Positions 15,861 to 24,411 of a DNA stretch of 64,000 nt are shown piece by piece. Under the pieces are notes generated by a model. It was not told the origin of the DNA, ran no database searches, and worked only from the letters and a program-made list of their open reading frames with translations. The position numbers were made by a program, and so were the translations under genes. Each line of letters opens with the position of its first letter. Positions within the stretch are counted from its first letter, which is position 1. The stretch is taken from assembly GCF_029690045.1 (NCBI RefSeq), contig NZ_CP121464.1, positions 2,108,001 through 2,172,000 on the forward strand, read 5' to 3'. The stretch is from Janthinobacterium rivuli. Its GTDB lineage: Bacteria; Pseudomonadota; Gammaproteobacteria; Burkholderiales; Burkholderiaceae_D.

Positions 15861-16519
15861 GGCAAAGGCCCGTCCGACTGGTCACCACCTTGCTTGACAC
15901 CGCCGTGCGGATGCTTGAGCAAGCTGATGGCGCCGGCCAGCACGTCCTCGCTGGCTTTGATCGTCCCTTGCACGGCCATGGCCACGCCGCCAGCAGCGCC
16001 GGCCTTGGCATTCACGCCGCCGTTCAGCGCGGTAGCACCGTTGACGGTGGCCGCCTGCATGACGATCAGGTTTTTCATGACGGTCAGGTCGCCGGTGCAA
16101 ATGGTGTTCGGTGCGTTCGATGTGACCTTGTCGGCCGTGATGGTGGCGGTGCCGCTGGGGAGCACTGCCGTCAGCGCGTGGGCCGCGTGGTCATACTGCA
16201 CCAGGGCGCCGTCCGGGTAGTGCGTGGTGTGGATGCTGTCGCTGGTGTCGGGCGCGTCAAACGCCTGCGAGTACAGCGCCGGCAGGATGATGCCGCGCGT
16301 CAGGTCGCCGCCGGGGGAAAAGACGATGACCTGTTCGCCGACAGTCGGCGCCGACCAGGTGCGCGTGCTGCCGGCGCGCCGTGTGGCCCAGTTCAGCCAT
16401 TCGGTGGTGAGTGTCGGGCCGAGCCGCACGCGCGCCTTGGTCCCTTTGACCTCGGCAATGGTGCCCAGGCGGATCAGGTTTTGCAGCAAGCGGAGGAGGT
16501 CGGACAGGTCGGCGTTCAT
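15857..16519 (-). CDS. V: Phage baseplate spike protein V
   Basis: The 220-aa product is the P2 gpV counterpart (211 aa), the membrane-piercing spike. An OB-fold-like N-terminal half (about 10-100, with WATRRAGSTRTWSAP and VGEQV) is followed by a beta-rich stalk. The end contains KHPHGGV, matching the HxH iron-binding tip of P2 V. ATG 16519 (MNADLSDLL) is chosen by family length; no strong ribosome binding site is visible, and ATG 16555 would add 12 residues. The 230 bp upstream separates V from the inserted TIR gene. Confidence 0.9.
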   Translation of the reverse strand: MNADLSDLLRLLQNLIRLGTIAEVKGTKARVRLGPTLTTEWLNWATRRAGSTRTWSAPTVGEQVIVFSPGGDLTRGIILPALYSQAFDAPDTSDSIHTTHYPDGALVQYDHAAHALTAVLPSGTATITADKVTSNAPNTICTGDLTVMKNLIVMQAATVNGATALNGGVNAKAGAAGGVAMAVQGTIKASEDVLAGAISLLKHPHGGVKQGGDQSDGPLP

Positions 16520-16749
16520 GCAGTGCATGTTGCCGAAGTCCGCGTGCGGATGCACGCGGGGGCGGGTTGATATACGGCTTAATGGCCACGGCTATTGTTG
16601 AAGCACTAATTTAGATGGCGGTAGTGCCGCTTTTTTCAAAATGGATTGTTCTAACATATTTTGAATAATTCATTCATGACTTCGCGAGATTTTCAATATG
16701 GGCGCCGTTGTATATCAATAAAATTTTTATGCAATATATGCACGTGAAT

Positions 16750-18222
16750 TTATGTGGTGGGTAATTTTTCTTCCAAAGATAGCGCTTGGGCAGCCTCAAT
16801 TATTTGACGCTTGCCATCTGCGTACTTCTTTTCAAATTCTTTTCGCTCCGTGGCTTTGTTTTTTAGAGCATCCGAAAGCCTACCATGGCAATATTCGGAA
16901 CGTTCTTGATATTTCACAGCGCGTTCAAGATATACGCATGCTTCTATCGACAGTCCCTTGTTTATTAAAAGATTGCCGATATTTCCAATAATCCACTGAT
17001 CGGGGGCGTCAATTTTCATTATTTTCTCTGCTTTTCGATAAGCCGCAAGTGCAGTATCTTGCATATCAAGCTGAAGGCAACTATTTCCTAAATATCCCCA
17101 GTATTCAATATTTTCGGGTTTTTCTTCTGTTAAATCTATAAGTAGGCACGCAGCAATATTGTGAAGATCGAGTTCCTGGGCGAGTCGAGCGTATTTGAAT
17201 CGAAGTTCGGTGTGGCGAGGAAATTTAATATGGCAGCGTTGAATAGTCTTCAGTGCATCGTTCATCCTATCTTCTCGTTCAAAAGCTGATGCGAGGTCAA
17301 TTGCAATTTCTGGCGAATCATCTGGAGTGGCGTGCAATAACTTTTCTATGGCAAGAAGATTATTTTCATTTTCCACGTAGCAAGCTGCAAGAGCTTGCGC
17401 GATTTTTGAATCATTCGGCAAAGATAATTGCACCGAGGAAAGAAATTGAATTGCTTCCGCGATATAGCCTTCCCGGCGAAGGAACATGCCCACACTTGAT
17501 TGTACTATCGGATCTTTGGGGTATGTATTTGCGAAATCTGTAAGCAATTTAGTATTAGGTATTTTTTCTAGCTTAAAGTCACAATATGCTAGCCAACTTT
17601 TCGAAATGATTGCTTCTTCTCCAGATTGAGCAGACATTTGTTGTTCAAGGGTTATTTTCGCTCTTTTATAATTTCCCTCTACAAAATCAATGATCCAAAA
17701 ATTCTCTTCATTTTTTTCGACTACCCCACCATCGTTACTAGCCTCCACGACTATTCGACCTGGAACGACGCCAAGGGATTTAATTTGGTTTCTGATTTGG
17801 TGGCAAACAGGTCCGGTGCCGGCTTTTAGAAGGCCATCAGATCGTGTTGAATCGTATTTCCCCGGAGTGATGCCAAGCAAATCCGTTGGGATGTGGAGTT
17901 CGCCCCCGTGCGGTACTAGAAAAAAAACCCGCTCTCGGCCAAGTTTTCCAATAAAAAGTCCAAGCTCAAACAATACATTATCACGAATAATATTGACAGT
18001 CTCTTTCCTGATGGTGGCTAAATCGTCAGATGAAAAAATAAATATGGCAAAGTCGCTGTCTCGAAGCGCATCAGTTAGTGATTCCATTGTGGTGCGCGAG
18101 AGTTGAAAAACATCTTGATCCCATACCGTAACCTCGGCATCATGAAAAAGATTCTGTTGAACTGCATAAGAAACGTTAAGTCCCTCTACTGAGGATCCAA
18201 TGAATATGCGAGGCTTTGTCAT
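16750..18222 (-). CDS. TIR-like (CAP12/Pycsar-type) plus TPR protein, candidate anti-phage effector
   Basis: The 490-aa protein opens with a TIR-like nucleotide-binding domain of the type found in CAP12/Pycsar effectors (about 1-150). KPRIFIGSSVEGL starts the first strand, and the signature RDNVLFELGLFIG (80-92) contains the likely catalytic Glu86. Such domains hydrolyse NAD+. From about 190 to 470 the protein is made of helical TPR-like repeats (for example EYWGYLGNSCLQLDMQDTAL), a plausible sensing part. No SAVED or STING domain and no cyclase gene is seen. The gene is AT-rich, splits tail genes S and V, has AT-rich flanks on both sides, and is not needed for the virion, so it looks like defence cargo. 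Confidence 0.78.
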   Translation of the reverse strand: MTKPRIFIGSSVEGLNVSYAVQQNLFHDAEVTVWDQDVFQLSRTTMESLTDALRDSDFAIFIFSSDDLATIRKETVNIIRDNVLFELGLFIGKLGRERVFFLVPHGGELHIPTDLLGITPGKYDSTRSDGLLKAGTGPVCHQIRNQIKSLGVVPGRIVVEASNDGGVVEKNEENFWIIDFVEGNYKRAKITLEQQMSAQSGEEAIISKSWLAYCDFKLEKIPNTKLLTDFANTYPKDPIVQSSVGMFLRREGYIAEAIQFLSSVQLSLPNDSKIAQALAACYVENENNLLAIEKLLHATPDDSPEIAIDLASAFEREDRMNDALKTIQRCHIKFPRHTELRFKYARLAQELDLHNIAACLLIDLTEEKPENIEYWGYLGNSCLQLDMQDTALAAYRKAEKIMKIDAPDQWIIGNIGNLLINKGLSIEACVYLERAVKYQERSEYCHGRLSDALKNKATERKEFEKKYADGKRQIIEAAQALSLEEKLPTT

Positions 18223-18457
18223 TTTTAAATTAGTTTATTCTGAGTGGTATTAATATTTAATGTAAGAAATTACGTGTATTTCTAAATCCGGATGCTAAAA
18301 TTTAACTATTTTTAATAAATATAGTGGTGAAAAATTTAAGTATTTGTATTAAGATTTTGAGGAATTAAATGATGCCCGTTATTTTTAGATGGCAAAAATT
18401 TTATGTAACTGTAACTCAAACGACAACAATTGTCAGTTGAAGTTTCCGTGAATCATG
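18223..18457. other. AT-rich flank upstream of the TIR gene
   Basis: This 235-base, very AT-rich gap lies between S and the TIR-TPR gene and contrasts sharply with the GC-rich tail genes. It probably holds the promoter of the TIR gene (minus strand), and with the gap at 16520-16749 it marks the inserted block. I see no clear terminal repeat that would explain the insertion. Confidence 0.4.
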
Positions 18458-18925
18458 TCAGGTTTGCGCCAAATGGGTTAGCAAAGATTCACGTACCAAC
18501 GTTCGATCCTCTTCACTGAATCCCAGCAGCGGCCGGGCCGGGTAGCTGTATTTTGGGCCCTTCTTTGAGACGCTATCCGTCAAGCCCTCATGATGCACCC
18601 GTGCGATGTGCATCACCTTACCTACGAAGCCGACAGTCAACTGGCCAGGGTCGGCATGCACCTTGAGGTATTTCGCCGTACGAATCTTGGCAAACATCGC
18701 CGCCTTCTGTCGCTTGATGCGCCCATTCTTCCCTTTGAATTCCTTGCGCCGCTTGCGCGCCGGATAGGCTGCGCCGTCCGGTCCCTGCTGCGCCTTGATG
18801 CGTTGCGCCTGGCTGCGACGCAGGTCGATGGCCACTTTGTGATTGACGGCGCGGCGCTGGGCCGGCTGCAGCTTGGCAAGCAGGGCACCGGCCCAGGCTT
18901 CCAGTGCGTGCAGGTCGTCGCTCAC
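18458..18925 (-). CDS. S: Phage tail completion protein S
   Basis: The 155-aa product is the P2 gpS counterpart (150 aa), needed for tail completion. The basic block RRSQAQRIKAQQGPDG and the VHHEGLTDSVSKK and ARPLLGFSEED segments match P2 S. I choose GTG 18925 because it overlaps the R stop as GTGA, has AAGG upstream and aligns with the P2 start; ATG 18949 would add 8 residues. S is the last gene before the inserted TIR gene. Confidence 0.9.
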   Translation of the reverse strand: MSDDLHALEAWAGALLAKLQPAQRRAVNHKVAIDLRRSQAQRIKAQQGPDGAAYPARKRRKEFKGKNGRIKRQKAAMFAKIRTAKYLKVHADPGQLTVGFVGKVMHIARVHHEGLTDSVSKKGPKYSYPARPLLGFSEEDRTLVRESLLTHLAQT

Positions 18926-19410
18926 GGGGTAGCCTTGGGCGTGCGCCATTCGGCCAGCAGGGTGTCGCCGTCATACAGCTTCCAGAATTCGTCCGCGTAG
19001 GCCGGCATGTGCTGTATCTCGGCCAGGTGCTTGATGTCCAGGCGGCCCGCCTCGCCGGTCTTGACGGCCACGCGCTCGGTCAGGTCCAGCTTGATGGAAA
19101 TGTCGACCGTTTCATGGTTATTAAAATCGACTTCGAACGCGATGCCATGCTTGCGCGTTTCCTCGTTGGCCATCAGGTCCAGCTGGTGGACTTTCAGCCA
19201 GGCGATCAGGGCCACCATGATGGCATCGGCGTCGCCCGTGTAGTCGGTGACGATCAGGTTGAGCTTGAAGCGGTATTCGAAGGAGAGGGAGGCGGTGGCC
19301 GACGCCACCACGTTGCCCTCGTCGGCGAAGACCAGCAGGCGGTCGGGGTCGCGCTGCAGGTCGGGGATGGCGCCGGCCAGGTGCTGGCGCAGGCTATTCG
19401 GTTTGTACAT
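18922..19410 (-). CDS. R: Phage tail completion protein R
   Basis: The 162-aa product matches P2 gpR (155 aa). MYKPNSLRQHLAGAIPDL at the start and ASLSFEYRFKLNLIVTDYTG near residue 40 are clear family marks. Its start lies inside the end of the Rz gene (17-bp overlap), so lysis and tail genes form one transcript. Confidence 0.92.
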   Translation of the reverse strand: MYKPNSLRQHLAGAIPDLQRDPDRLLVFADEGNVVASATASLSFEYRFKLNLIVTDYTGDADAIMVALIAWLKVHQLDLMANEETRKHGIAFEVDFNNHETVDISIKLDLTERVAVKTGEAGRLDIKHLAEIQHMPAYADEFWKLYDGDTLLAEWRTPKATP

Positions 19411-19903
19411 GGTAGGTGTCTCGTACTAGGTTGTAGGCATCGATACAGGCGTTCAGTTGGCGGGTGGCGTCGTCGCCGTCGCCGGCAATGGCGTCAAGAG
19501 CTGCCGCAGTCGCCGGGTCAAGTTCGGCACGCGTTTCGTGCCGACGGCCTGCGGCAGCGGTGGCATCTGCAGTTGCGGCGCAGTTGCCGCTGGCAACGGG
19601 GATTGACAGGCGCACAGCGCCGCTGCGCACGTCAGCATTGAAACGGTCACGCTCGGTTTTCGCATGGTCTTGCTCCTGGGTGAGGTGGTCGGCGCGCTGG
19701 GCCAGGGTGGCGCCGGCGGCGCGCTCCAGGGTGAGCACGCGGGCGGTGGCCTGGGCCAGCGCGGTGGCGGCGGTGCTTTTACTGGTGGCCGCCGCCCGTT
19801 GCAGTTCGGCGATGCTGGCGTCCTTGCGCCAGCCCTGCGTCGTCCAGCCCGCGATGGCGCCGCACATGAGAACGGCGGCCAGCGGGCGCCAGGTGGTGGT
19901 CAC
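19394..19903 (-). CDS. Rz: Rz-like inner-membrane spanin
   Basis: The 169-aa protein has one N-terminal membrane segment (about residues 6-22) followed by a long Ala/Gln/Arg-rich helical region typical of i-spanins. Together with Rz1 it fuses inner and outer membranes at the last step of lysis. GTG 19903 is chosen because it overlaps the endolysin stop (GTGA). In P2 the same position holds lysB. Confidence 0.8.
   Translation of the reverse strand: MTTTWRPLAAVLMCGAIAGWTTQGWRKDASIAELQRAAATSKSTAATALAQATARVLTLERAAGATLAQRADHLTQEQDHAKTERDRFNADVRSGAVRLSIPVASGNCAATADATAAAGRRHETRAELDPATAAALDAIAGDGDDATRQLNACIDAYNLVRDTYHVQTE
19453..19665 (-). CDS. Rz1: Rz1-like outer-membrane spanin lipoprotein nested in Rz
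   Basis: A 70-aa frame lies entirely inside Rz in another reading frame. It starts MRKPSVTVSMLTCAAALCAC, a lipoprotein signal with lipobox L-C-A-C, so the mature protein would begin at Cys20. The rest is Pro-rich (SPLPAATAPQLQMPPLP), as in known Rz1 proteins. The nested arrangement matches lambda Rz/Rz1 and P2 lysB/lysC. Confidence 0.82.
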   Translation of the reverse strand: MRKPSVTVSMLTCAAALCACQSPLPAATAPQLQMPPLPQAVGTKRVPNLTRRLRQLLTPLPATATTPPAN

Positions 19904-20460
19904 ATGGCCACCCGTTCCTTGATCCAGCCGAACAGAAAGCGGCGCTGGCTCTTGTTCGCTTCCGTGATTTCTAGATAGCGCGCCGCCTGCAGGCCATTCA
20001 AGGCGCGCAGCAGTACGGCGGCGCCGTCCTGGCCGCGCCATTTCAGGAAGGATGCAAGGGCGCCCAGCGACTGCGTGCCCAGGCGGCCGTCGACGAACAG
20101 GGCGGGGTAGCGTGTGCCCGTGTCGTTAAAACCGTTCAGCCAGCGCTGCAGGAACTCGGCCGCGCGGTGCGGCCCCATGTTCACGCCCGTGTCGATCAGC
20201 TCGGCGCCGATACCGGCATGGGTGGCCAGCACCTGGTCGAACTTCGGTTCCGTGATGTAGCGCGCCGTGTAGATGGCGCGCGCCACCGTCACGGGCAGAT
20301 CGCGCATCGGACCCGTGTAGCCGTTGGCGCGCGCCACGGCCACTGTGATGCCGAAGTTGGTTTCGCCGCCCTTGTCTTGCGGGTCGTTCACATAGCCGCC
20401 TTCGGCACGCAGGATGGCGTCGATGCTCCGTGCGATCAGGGGGGGGTCTGTGGTGGCCAT
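19900..20460 (-). CDS. Phage endolysin, glycoside hydrolase family 108
   Basis: The 186-aa enzyme should cut the peptidoglycan glycan strand. The GH108 signature EGGYVNDPQDKGGETNFGIT starts at the likely catalytic Glu20. The C-terminal part (about 100-180) resembles the peptidoglycan-binding domain usual in this family. No signal peptide is evident, so export depends on the holin encoded just upstream (TGATG overlap). Confidence 0.9.
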   Translation of the reverse strand: MATTDPPLIARSIDAILRAEGGYVNDPQDKGGETNFGITVAVARANGYTGPMRDLPVTVARAIYTARYITEPKFDQVLATHAGIGAELIDTGVNMGPHRAAEFLQRWLNGFNDTGTRYPALFVDGRLGTQSLGALASFLKWRGQDGAAVLLRALNGLQAARYLEITEANKSQRRFLFGWIKERVAM

Positions 20461-20831
20461 CACTGTTCCTTCGCGTCTTTGACCAGCTCGGCGATGTCCT
20501 TGTCGCTGCGTCGCTGGAACCACAGGGCCACGGCGCGCGATACCCACCAGCCGGGCGCGCCCACGATCAGGTCGATGGCGGAAGCGTTGACCATGGCGCC
20601 GATGGCGGGGAGCTGGGCGCACAGCAGCTGATACACGGTGCCGCCCAGCAGGCACGAGAACACGCCCGCGCAGGCCAGGCGGGCGACGAATTCGCCCTTG
20701 TTGAAGGTGCCGTCGCTGTTCAGCGGTGGTAGCACGATGTACAGCATGGCCGCGCCGACCATGCCCAGCGCCGCCTTGAAGCCGTACAGTTTGACCAGGG
20801 TGGCGAAACCACCAAACGATTCTGCGGACAT
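20460..20831 (-). CDS. Phage holin
   Basis: The 123-aa protein has two strong hydrophobic segments (about 22-43 and 60-82) and a charged C-terminus (RRSDKDIAELVKDAKEQ). It lies directly before the endolysin, as a holin should. ATG 20831 has GGAG 8 bp upstream; ATG 20870 is possible but less supported. It takes the place of P2 Y. Holins vary widely in sequence, so the call rests on topology and position. Confidence 0.78.
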   Translation of the reverse strand: MSAESFGGFATLVKLYGFKAALGMVGAAMLYIVLPPLNSDGTFNKGEFVARLACAGVFSCLLGGTVYQLLCAQLPAIGAMVNASAIDLIVGAPGWWVSRAVALWFQRRSDKDIAELVKDAKEQ

Positions 20832-20896
20832 TGCTTGATTCTCCGGGGTGAGGGGTGATAGATTTTTCATGATGGATAAAAGGGTGAATACCAGCG

Positions 20897-21106
20897 TTAA
20901 TCCCATAGCTGCACAATGTCCGCGGCCTGGCTCGTGCTGGGCGCCGGCTCGGGCAGGGTGACGACCAGGCCGGCAGGCAGCACGGAGCCGTGGCGCGCCA
21001 GCGCGGGATTTATTTCCAGGGTTTGCTCGACGTATCCCGCGCCGTCGCCCAGGTAGCGCCACACCAGGGCGTCTACCGTGTCGTGCTGCCGCGTGCGCAC
21101 CTGCAT
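20897..21106 (-). CDS. X: Phage tail protein X (LysM-like)
   Basis: The 69-aa product equals P2 gpX (67 aa), a tail protein with a LysM-like fold. The pattern HDTVDALVWRYLGDGAGYVE...NPALARHGSVLPAG is typical. Its start overlaps the L stop as TGATG. Confidence 0.92.
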   Translation of the reverse strand: MQVRTRQHDTVDALVWRYLGDGAGYVEQTLEINPALARHGSVLPAGLVVTLPEPAPSTSQAADIVQLWD

Positions 21107-21609
21107 CAGATCAGTTCCACGGTGAGGTGCGTGCGCCCGACCATATCGGCAATGGCCCATTGCGCATTGCGCCGCTGCGCGCCGGGTGCCTCGTCCAGCC
21201 ATTCCATGCTTTTCTTGTCACTGACGGACGTGGCCGTGCTGTCGTAGTCGCGGTAACGCTCGATCAGATCGGCCTTCGCCGTGCTGTAGACGGCGCGCCG
21301 GTACTGCGCCAGCAAGCGGGATTCGCGGTTGATGCGCGTGGCCGGCACGTCCACCAGGGCGGTGATACCGGTAGCAGCTTGCTTGCCCTGCCAGTCGGCT
21401 AACTCGCGGTTGACCTGCAGGATGGCATCGACCACGGCTTGCACGAGGCGTGCGTCGGTGACGGTGCCATCCAGGCGCATGGCGTCGCGCATATCGGTCA
21501 GCGCAATATCGGGAAACCAGCCGTCGTTCTCGATAATGCCAGGGGCAGGCGCTGGCGTCGCCGGGGAGGTGCCGGGCGGGATGGACGGGGGGAGGGCCAT
21601 GAAGGACAT
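21106..21609 (-). CDS. L: Phage head completion protein L
   Basis: The 167-aa product matches P2 gpL (169 aa), which closes the portal after DNA packaging. WFPDIALTDMRDAMRLDGTV and LADWQGKQAATGITALVDVP are the conserved blocks. ATG 21609 is chosen by family length; ATG 21600 is an equal alternative, and neither has a strong ribosome binding site. A roughly 95-bp gap separates it from M. Confidence 0.9.
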   Translation of the reverse strand: MSFMALPPSIPPGTSPATPAPAPGIIENDGWFPDIALTDMRDAMRLDGTVTDARLVQAVVDAILQVNRELADWQGKQAATGITALVDVPATRINRESRLLAQYRRAVYSTAKADLIERYRDYDSTATSVSDKKSMEWLDEAPGAQRRNAQWAIADMVGRTHLTVELI

Positions 21610-21703
21610 ACGGGACGCTTTCAAAATGGGGCGGTGGACGGGGTTCATCAGGTCGATGGTTCGGCCAGAATTCCCCCGTGCCGCCGTGCTGCGGGGGATG
21701 CTC

Positions 21704-22423
21704 TTACGCGGAACCGGCCGCGCGTTTGATGCGCCGCTCCAGCCGTTCCATATCTTTCTTGACGCCGCACGACTCGGACAGGGCGCGCGCACGTTTCAGC
21801 TGGGCCATGGCCGTTTCCGCTTGTGCCACCAGCGCCGGTGCGATGTCCGTGTCGTCCGCCTGATCGAGCACGGCGATCATGGCCAGGCCGATGGCCTTAT
21901 GCAGCTTGGCGCGCGCCTGGTCGGGCGCGTCGCTGGCGGCCGTCAGCCGTTCGACAGTGCCCAGCACCTGCACGGCGTGCTGCGGATCGGCGGCCAGCTT
22001 GCCGTGCAGGTAGCCTTCGGCAAATTCGTCCAGCATCAGGGTGGCGATGTCGCGGCTGTAGCCATCGGGCAAGGTGAATTTGTGCGCCAGCGCATATTCG
22101 GCCATGACCAGGGCGCGCTCGTATTCGCCCGTGTCGATGTGCCACACCAGCAAGGTGGCGAACACGTCATCCTGTGCACCCTTGCCGCCGGCCAGCACGC
22201 CGTCGATCCACTGCGCATAGTCCGGCAGCAAGGTGGCCTTGACCTCGATCTTGCGTTCCACCGACTGATATCCTTTCAGGCGGCGCCGGTCGTCGGCCAG
22301 CTTGTAGAGCATCATTTCGTAGGCCGTGCCGGTGGTGACGCCCAGCGGCGCGGCGGCGCCGGCCGTGCGCTCGGCCAGCATGCGCGCGCGGTGGCGCAGG
22401 GCGGGGGACTGGTTGGCCATCAT
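21704..22423 (-). CDS. M: Phage terminase small subunit M
   Basis: The 239-aa product is the P2 gpM counterpart (247 aa). It binds cos DNA and, with P, cuts and packages genomes. SPALRHRARMLAERTA and the YEMMLYKLADDRRRLKGYQS helix are family marks. It overlaps the N stop by ATGA (ATG 22423, with a second ATG at 22420). Confidence 0.92.
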   Translation of the reverse strand: MMANQSPALRHRARMLAERTAGAAAPLGVTTGTAYEMMLYKLADDRRRLKGYQSVERKIEVKATLLPDYAQWIDGVLAGGKGAQDDVFATLLVWHIDTGEYERALVMAEYALAHKFTLPDGYSRDIATLMLDEFAEGYLHGKLAADPQHAVQVLGTVERLTAASDAPDQARAKLHKAIGLAMIAVLDQADDTDIAPALVAQAETAMAQLKRARALSESCGVKKDMERLERRIKRAAGSA

Positions 22424-23439
22424 TTGTCTTTCAGCTCGATGTTTTCCACCAGCGCGGCCAGGCCCAGGTCTTCGATCACGTAGGCGTCGTTCGACGACTC
22501 GTAATTCTCGATGCGGTCGCGCTTGGGCACGTCCTCGACGCGGCGGCGGCGCGCACCTTCCTGGAAGTAGATCGACAGATTGTCGAAGCGCGTAATCAGG
22601 ATGGCGTTGTCCGGGAAGTAGGGCACCCGCGCGGCCGGCAAGCCGCCGATACGCTTCTGGCTGATGATGATGTCGGCCGCCAGGGTTTCCGTGGGCGCCT
22701 GCTTGGTGTTGACCAATGGGAAATACTTGTCGTTCAACAGCTTGCGCCCGACGATGGCCACCAGATTGGTGTCTTCCTGATACCACGGGTCCAGCAGGTT
22801 GACGGCGTCGGTGACGGCCGCGTCCAGGTTGGCATAGTCGGCGCCTTCCACGTCGCCGATGATGACCTTGCCCGGCATGCCGGCGGCCACCAGGCCCAGC
22901 ACGCGCTCGGGCGCCAGCTCGCGCAGGTGCTGCAGCCAGCCCTTGTTCACGTCCTGCAGCAGGGGATTGGCGTCCAGATCGGTGTCAGCCATGGCTTTCA
23001 CGCCATTGAAACCGATGACGATGCGATCTAACGCCTGGCGCGTCAAAATGGCATTGGCCACGCGCGACTGGAAGTCGGCGAACTTGGCCCAGGCGTCCAG
23101 CTTGGCATAGTTCAAATGCGTATCAAAATTGGTTTGCTCGCAGCGGTATTTTGTGCCGTCCAGGGTGGACAGGTCGCGCGTCTTGCGTTCCTTGTCCTTG
23201 GTGTTGGTGCGGCCGGCAATTGGGCCGGATACGCCCAGGCCCAGTTTTTCGCCTTCCTGCTCGGTCACGCCAATGATGTTGACCTTCGACAGGAACTCGC
23301 TCGATTCCTGCATCTTCGTTTCCAGCTTTTGCTGCACGCTGGGCGTGACGCTGAAGGTCTTGGCCACGTTGTCCGTGTCGTTCAGTTGGCCCAGGCGGGT
23401 TTCATATTGGCCAAAGACCTGGCGCGTTTGCTTTTTCAT
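22420..23439 (-). CDS. N: Phage major capsid protein N
   Basis: The 339-aa product corresponds to P2 gpN (357 aa), the HK97-fold capsid subunit. FSVTPSVQQKLETKMQESSE, NIIGVTEQEGEKLGLGVSG and the later ADIIISQKRIGGLPAARVPY are hallmark segments. N lies between scaffold O and terminase M, as in P2. Confidence 0.95.
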   Translation of the reverse strand: MKKQTRQVFGQYETRLGQLNDTDNVAKTFSVTPSVQQKLETKMQESSEFLSKVNIIGVTEQEGEKLGLGVSGPIAGRTNTKDKERKTRDLSTLDGTKYRCEQTNFDTHLNYAKLDAWAKFADFQSRVANAILTRQALDRIVIGFNGVKAMADTDLDANPLLQDVNKGWLQHLRELAPERVLGLVAAGMPGKVIIGDVEGADYANLDAAVTDAVNLLDPWYQEDTNLVAIVGRKLLNDKYFPLVNTKQAPTETLAADIIISQKRIGGLPAARVPYFPDNAILITRFDNLSIYFQEGARRRRVEDVPKRDRIENYESSNDAYVIEDLGLAALVENIELKDK

Positions 23440-23486
23440 AAATCAGTGCTCCGTTGTTGATGGGGTGTGAGGGATGGCGCGGGCGC

Positions 23487-24275
23487 TTAAAACTCGGTCT
23501 GCACGGCGCCGTCGTTGCCGGTGGCGGCCGGGCGGCGCGGGCCGTTGCCGGGCGCTTCGTCCATCTGCGCCTTGAAGGCGGCCAGCTCGTCCTGCGTGGC
23601 TTTCAATGCCGTTTCGGCTTTCTCCAGGCGCATCACGGCATCCGCGTAGTTGTCGTTGGCGGTGACGACGTGGCCGGCCAGCGCCTGCACGGCTTCGCTG
23701 ATGTCGGCGAACTGCGCGGCGTCGGCGCCGGATTTATTCGAAAAGCGCGACAGCAGGTTTTTCACGGCATCGGCCAGCTTGATGCCTTGCGGCTCGTCAA
23801 ATTCCAGCGTTACCTCGACGGCCGAAGTAAACAGGTTGGCAGCTTGCTGCTTGCGGCTGGCCGAGAATTGCAGCGCCTCGGTGCCGAGGCTGGCCGGGCT
23901 GTCGGTGACGCCCAGGCCGACCAGGTAGGGCTGCGACGAGTCGGCAAAATCGGGCTGGATTTCCAGGCTGGTGTACAGCTTCTGTTTCGCCTTGTTGATG
24001 GCCACCAGCTCCGGCGTGGGTTCGATCTGCGCGAACAGGGCCAGTTTCTTGCCGCTGTCGGTGTCCACCTCTTCGGCTTTCACCGCGATCACGTCGCCGT
24101 AGGCTTTAAATTGGCTGTCGGGCAGGATGCCGCGAATGTGCTCCAGCCAGATGCGCGCGCCGTAGGTCTTCGGGTTGTAGGTGGCGGCGATCTGCTCGAT
24201 GGTGGCGCGGTCGATATTGCGGCCGTCCGTGGTGGCGCCTTCGGTGGCGACGCGGAAGAATTTCGATTTGGACAT
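23487..24275 (-). CDS. O: Phage capsid scaffolding protease O
   Basis: The 262-aa product is the P2 gpO counterpart (284 aa): an N-terminal serine-protease domain plus a C-terminal scaffold helix. SKFFRVATEGATTDGRNID, RIWLEHIRGILPD and LYTSLEIQPDFADS are conserved; the last holds the Ser region. The C-terminal coiled coil (about 190-240) fits the scaffold role. ATG 24275 (MSKSKFF) matches the family start. Confidence 0.94.
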   Translation of the reverse strand: MSKSKFFRVATEGATTDGRNIDRATIEQIAATYNPKTYGARIWLEHIRGILPDSQFKAYGDVIAVKAEEVDTDSGKKLALFAQIEPTPELVAINKAKQKLYTSLEIQPDFADSSQPYLVGLGVTDSPASLGTEALQFSASRKQQAANLFTSAVEVTLEFDEPQGIKLADAVKNLLSRFSNKSGADAAQFADISEAVQALAGHVVTANDNYADAVMRLEKAETALKATQDELAAFKAQMDEAPGNGPRRPAATGNDGAVQTEF

Positions 24276-24411
24276 GGTGGGCGTTCTCGGTTGATCGGAT
24301 AACGCCATGGTCAACGTCTTGGCGCCGCGATTCAATGCGGTGCGGGTTGCTATGGGCCATAGCGACTTTTGCCTTCTCCCGTTCCGCGCGCGCGCGGCCT
24401 ACGCTGGCGGC
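24276..24411. promoter_or_regulatory. Divergent late promoter region between O and P
   Basis: These 136 bases separate the divergent capsid (O-N-M...) and terminase-portal (P-Q) units and must hold both late promoters, as in P2. A near-central 15-bp palindrome GCTATGG-G-CCATAGC (24349-24363) is the best candidate activator site. It does not match the P2 Ogr spacing TGT-N12-ACA, and no ogr gene is in the window. Confidence 0.55.

Noticed and set aside
16750..18222. CBASS or Pycsar operon
   Set aside because: No cyclase gene is next to the TIR-like gene; both neighbours are tail genes.
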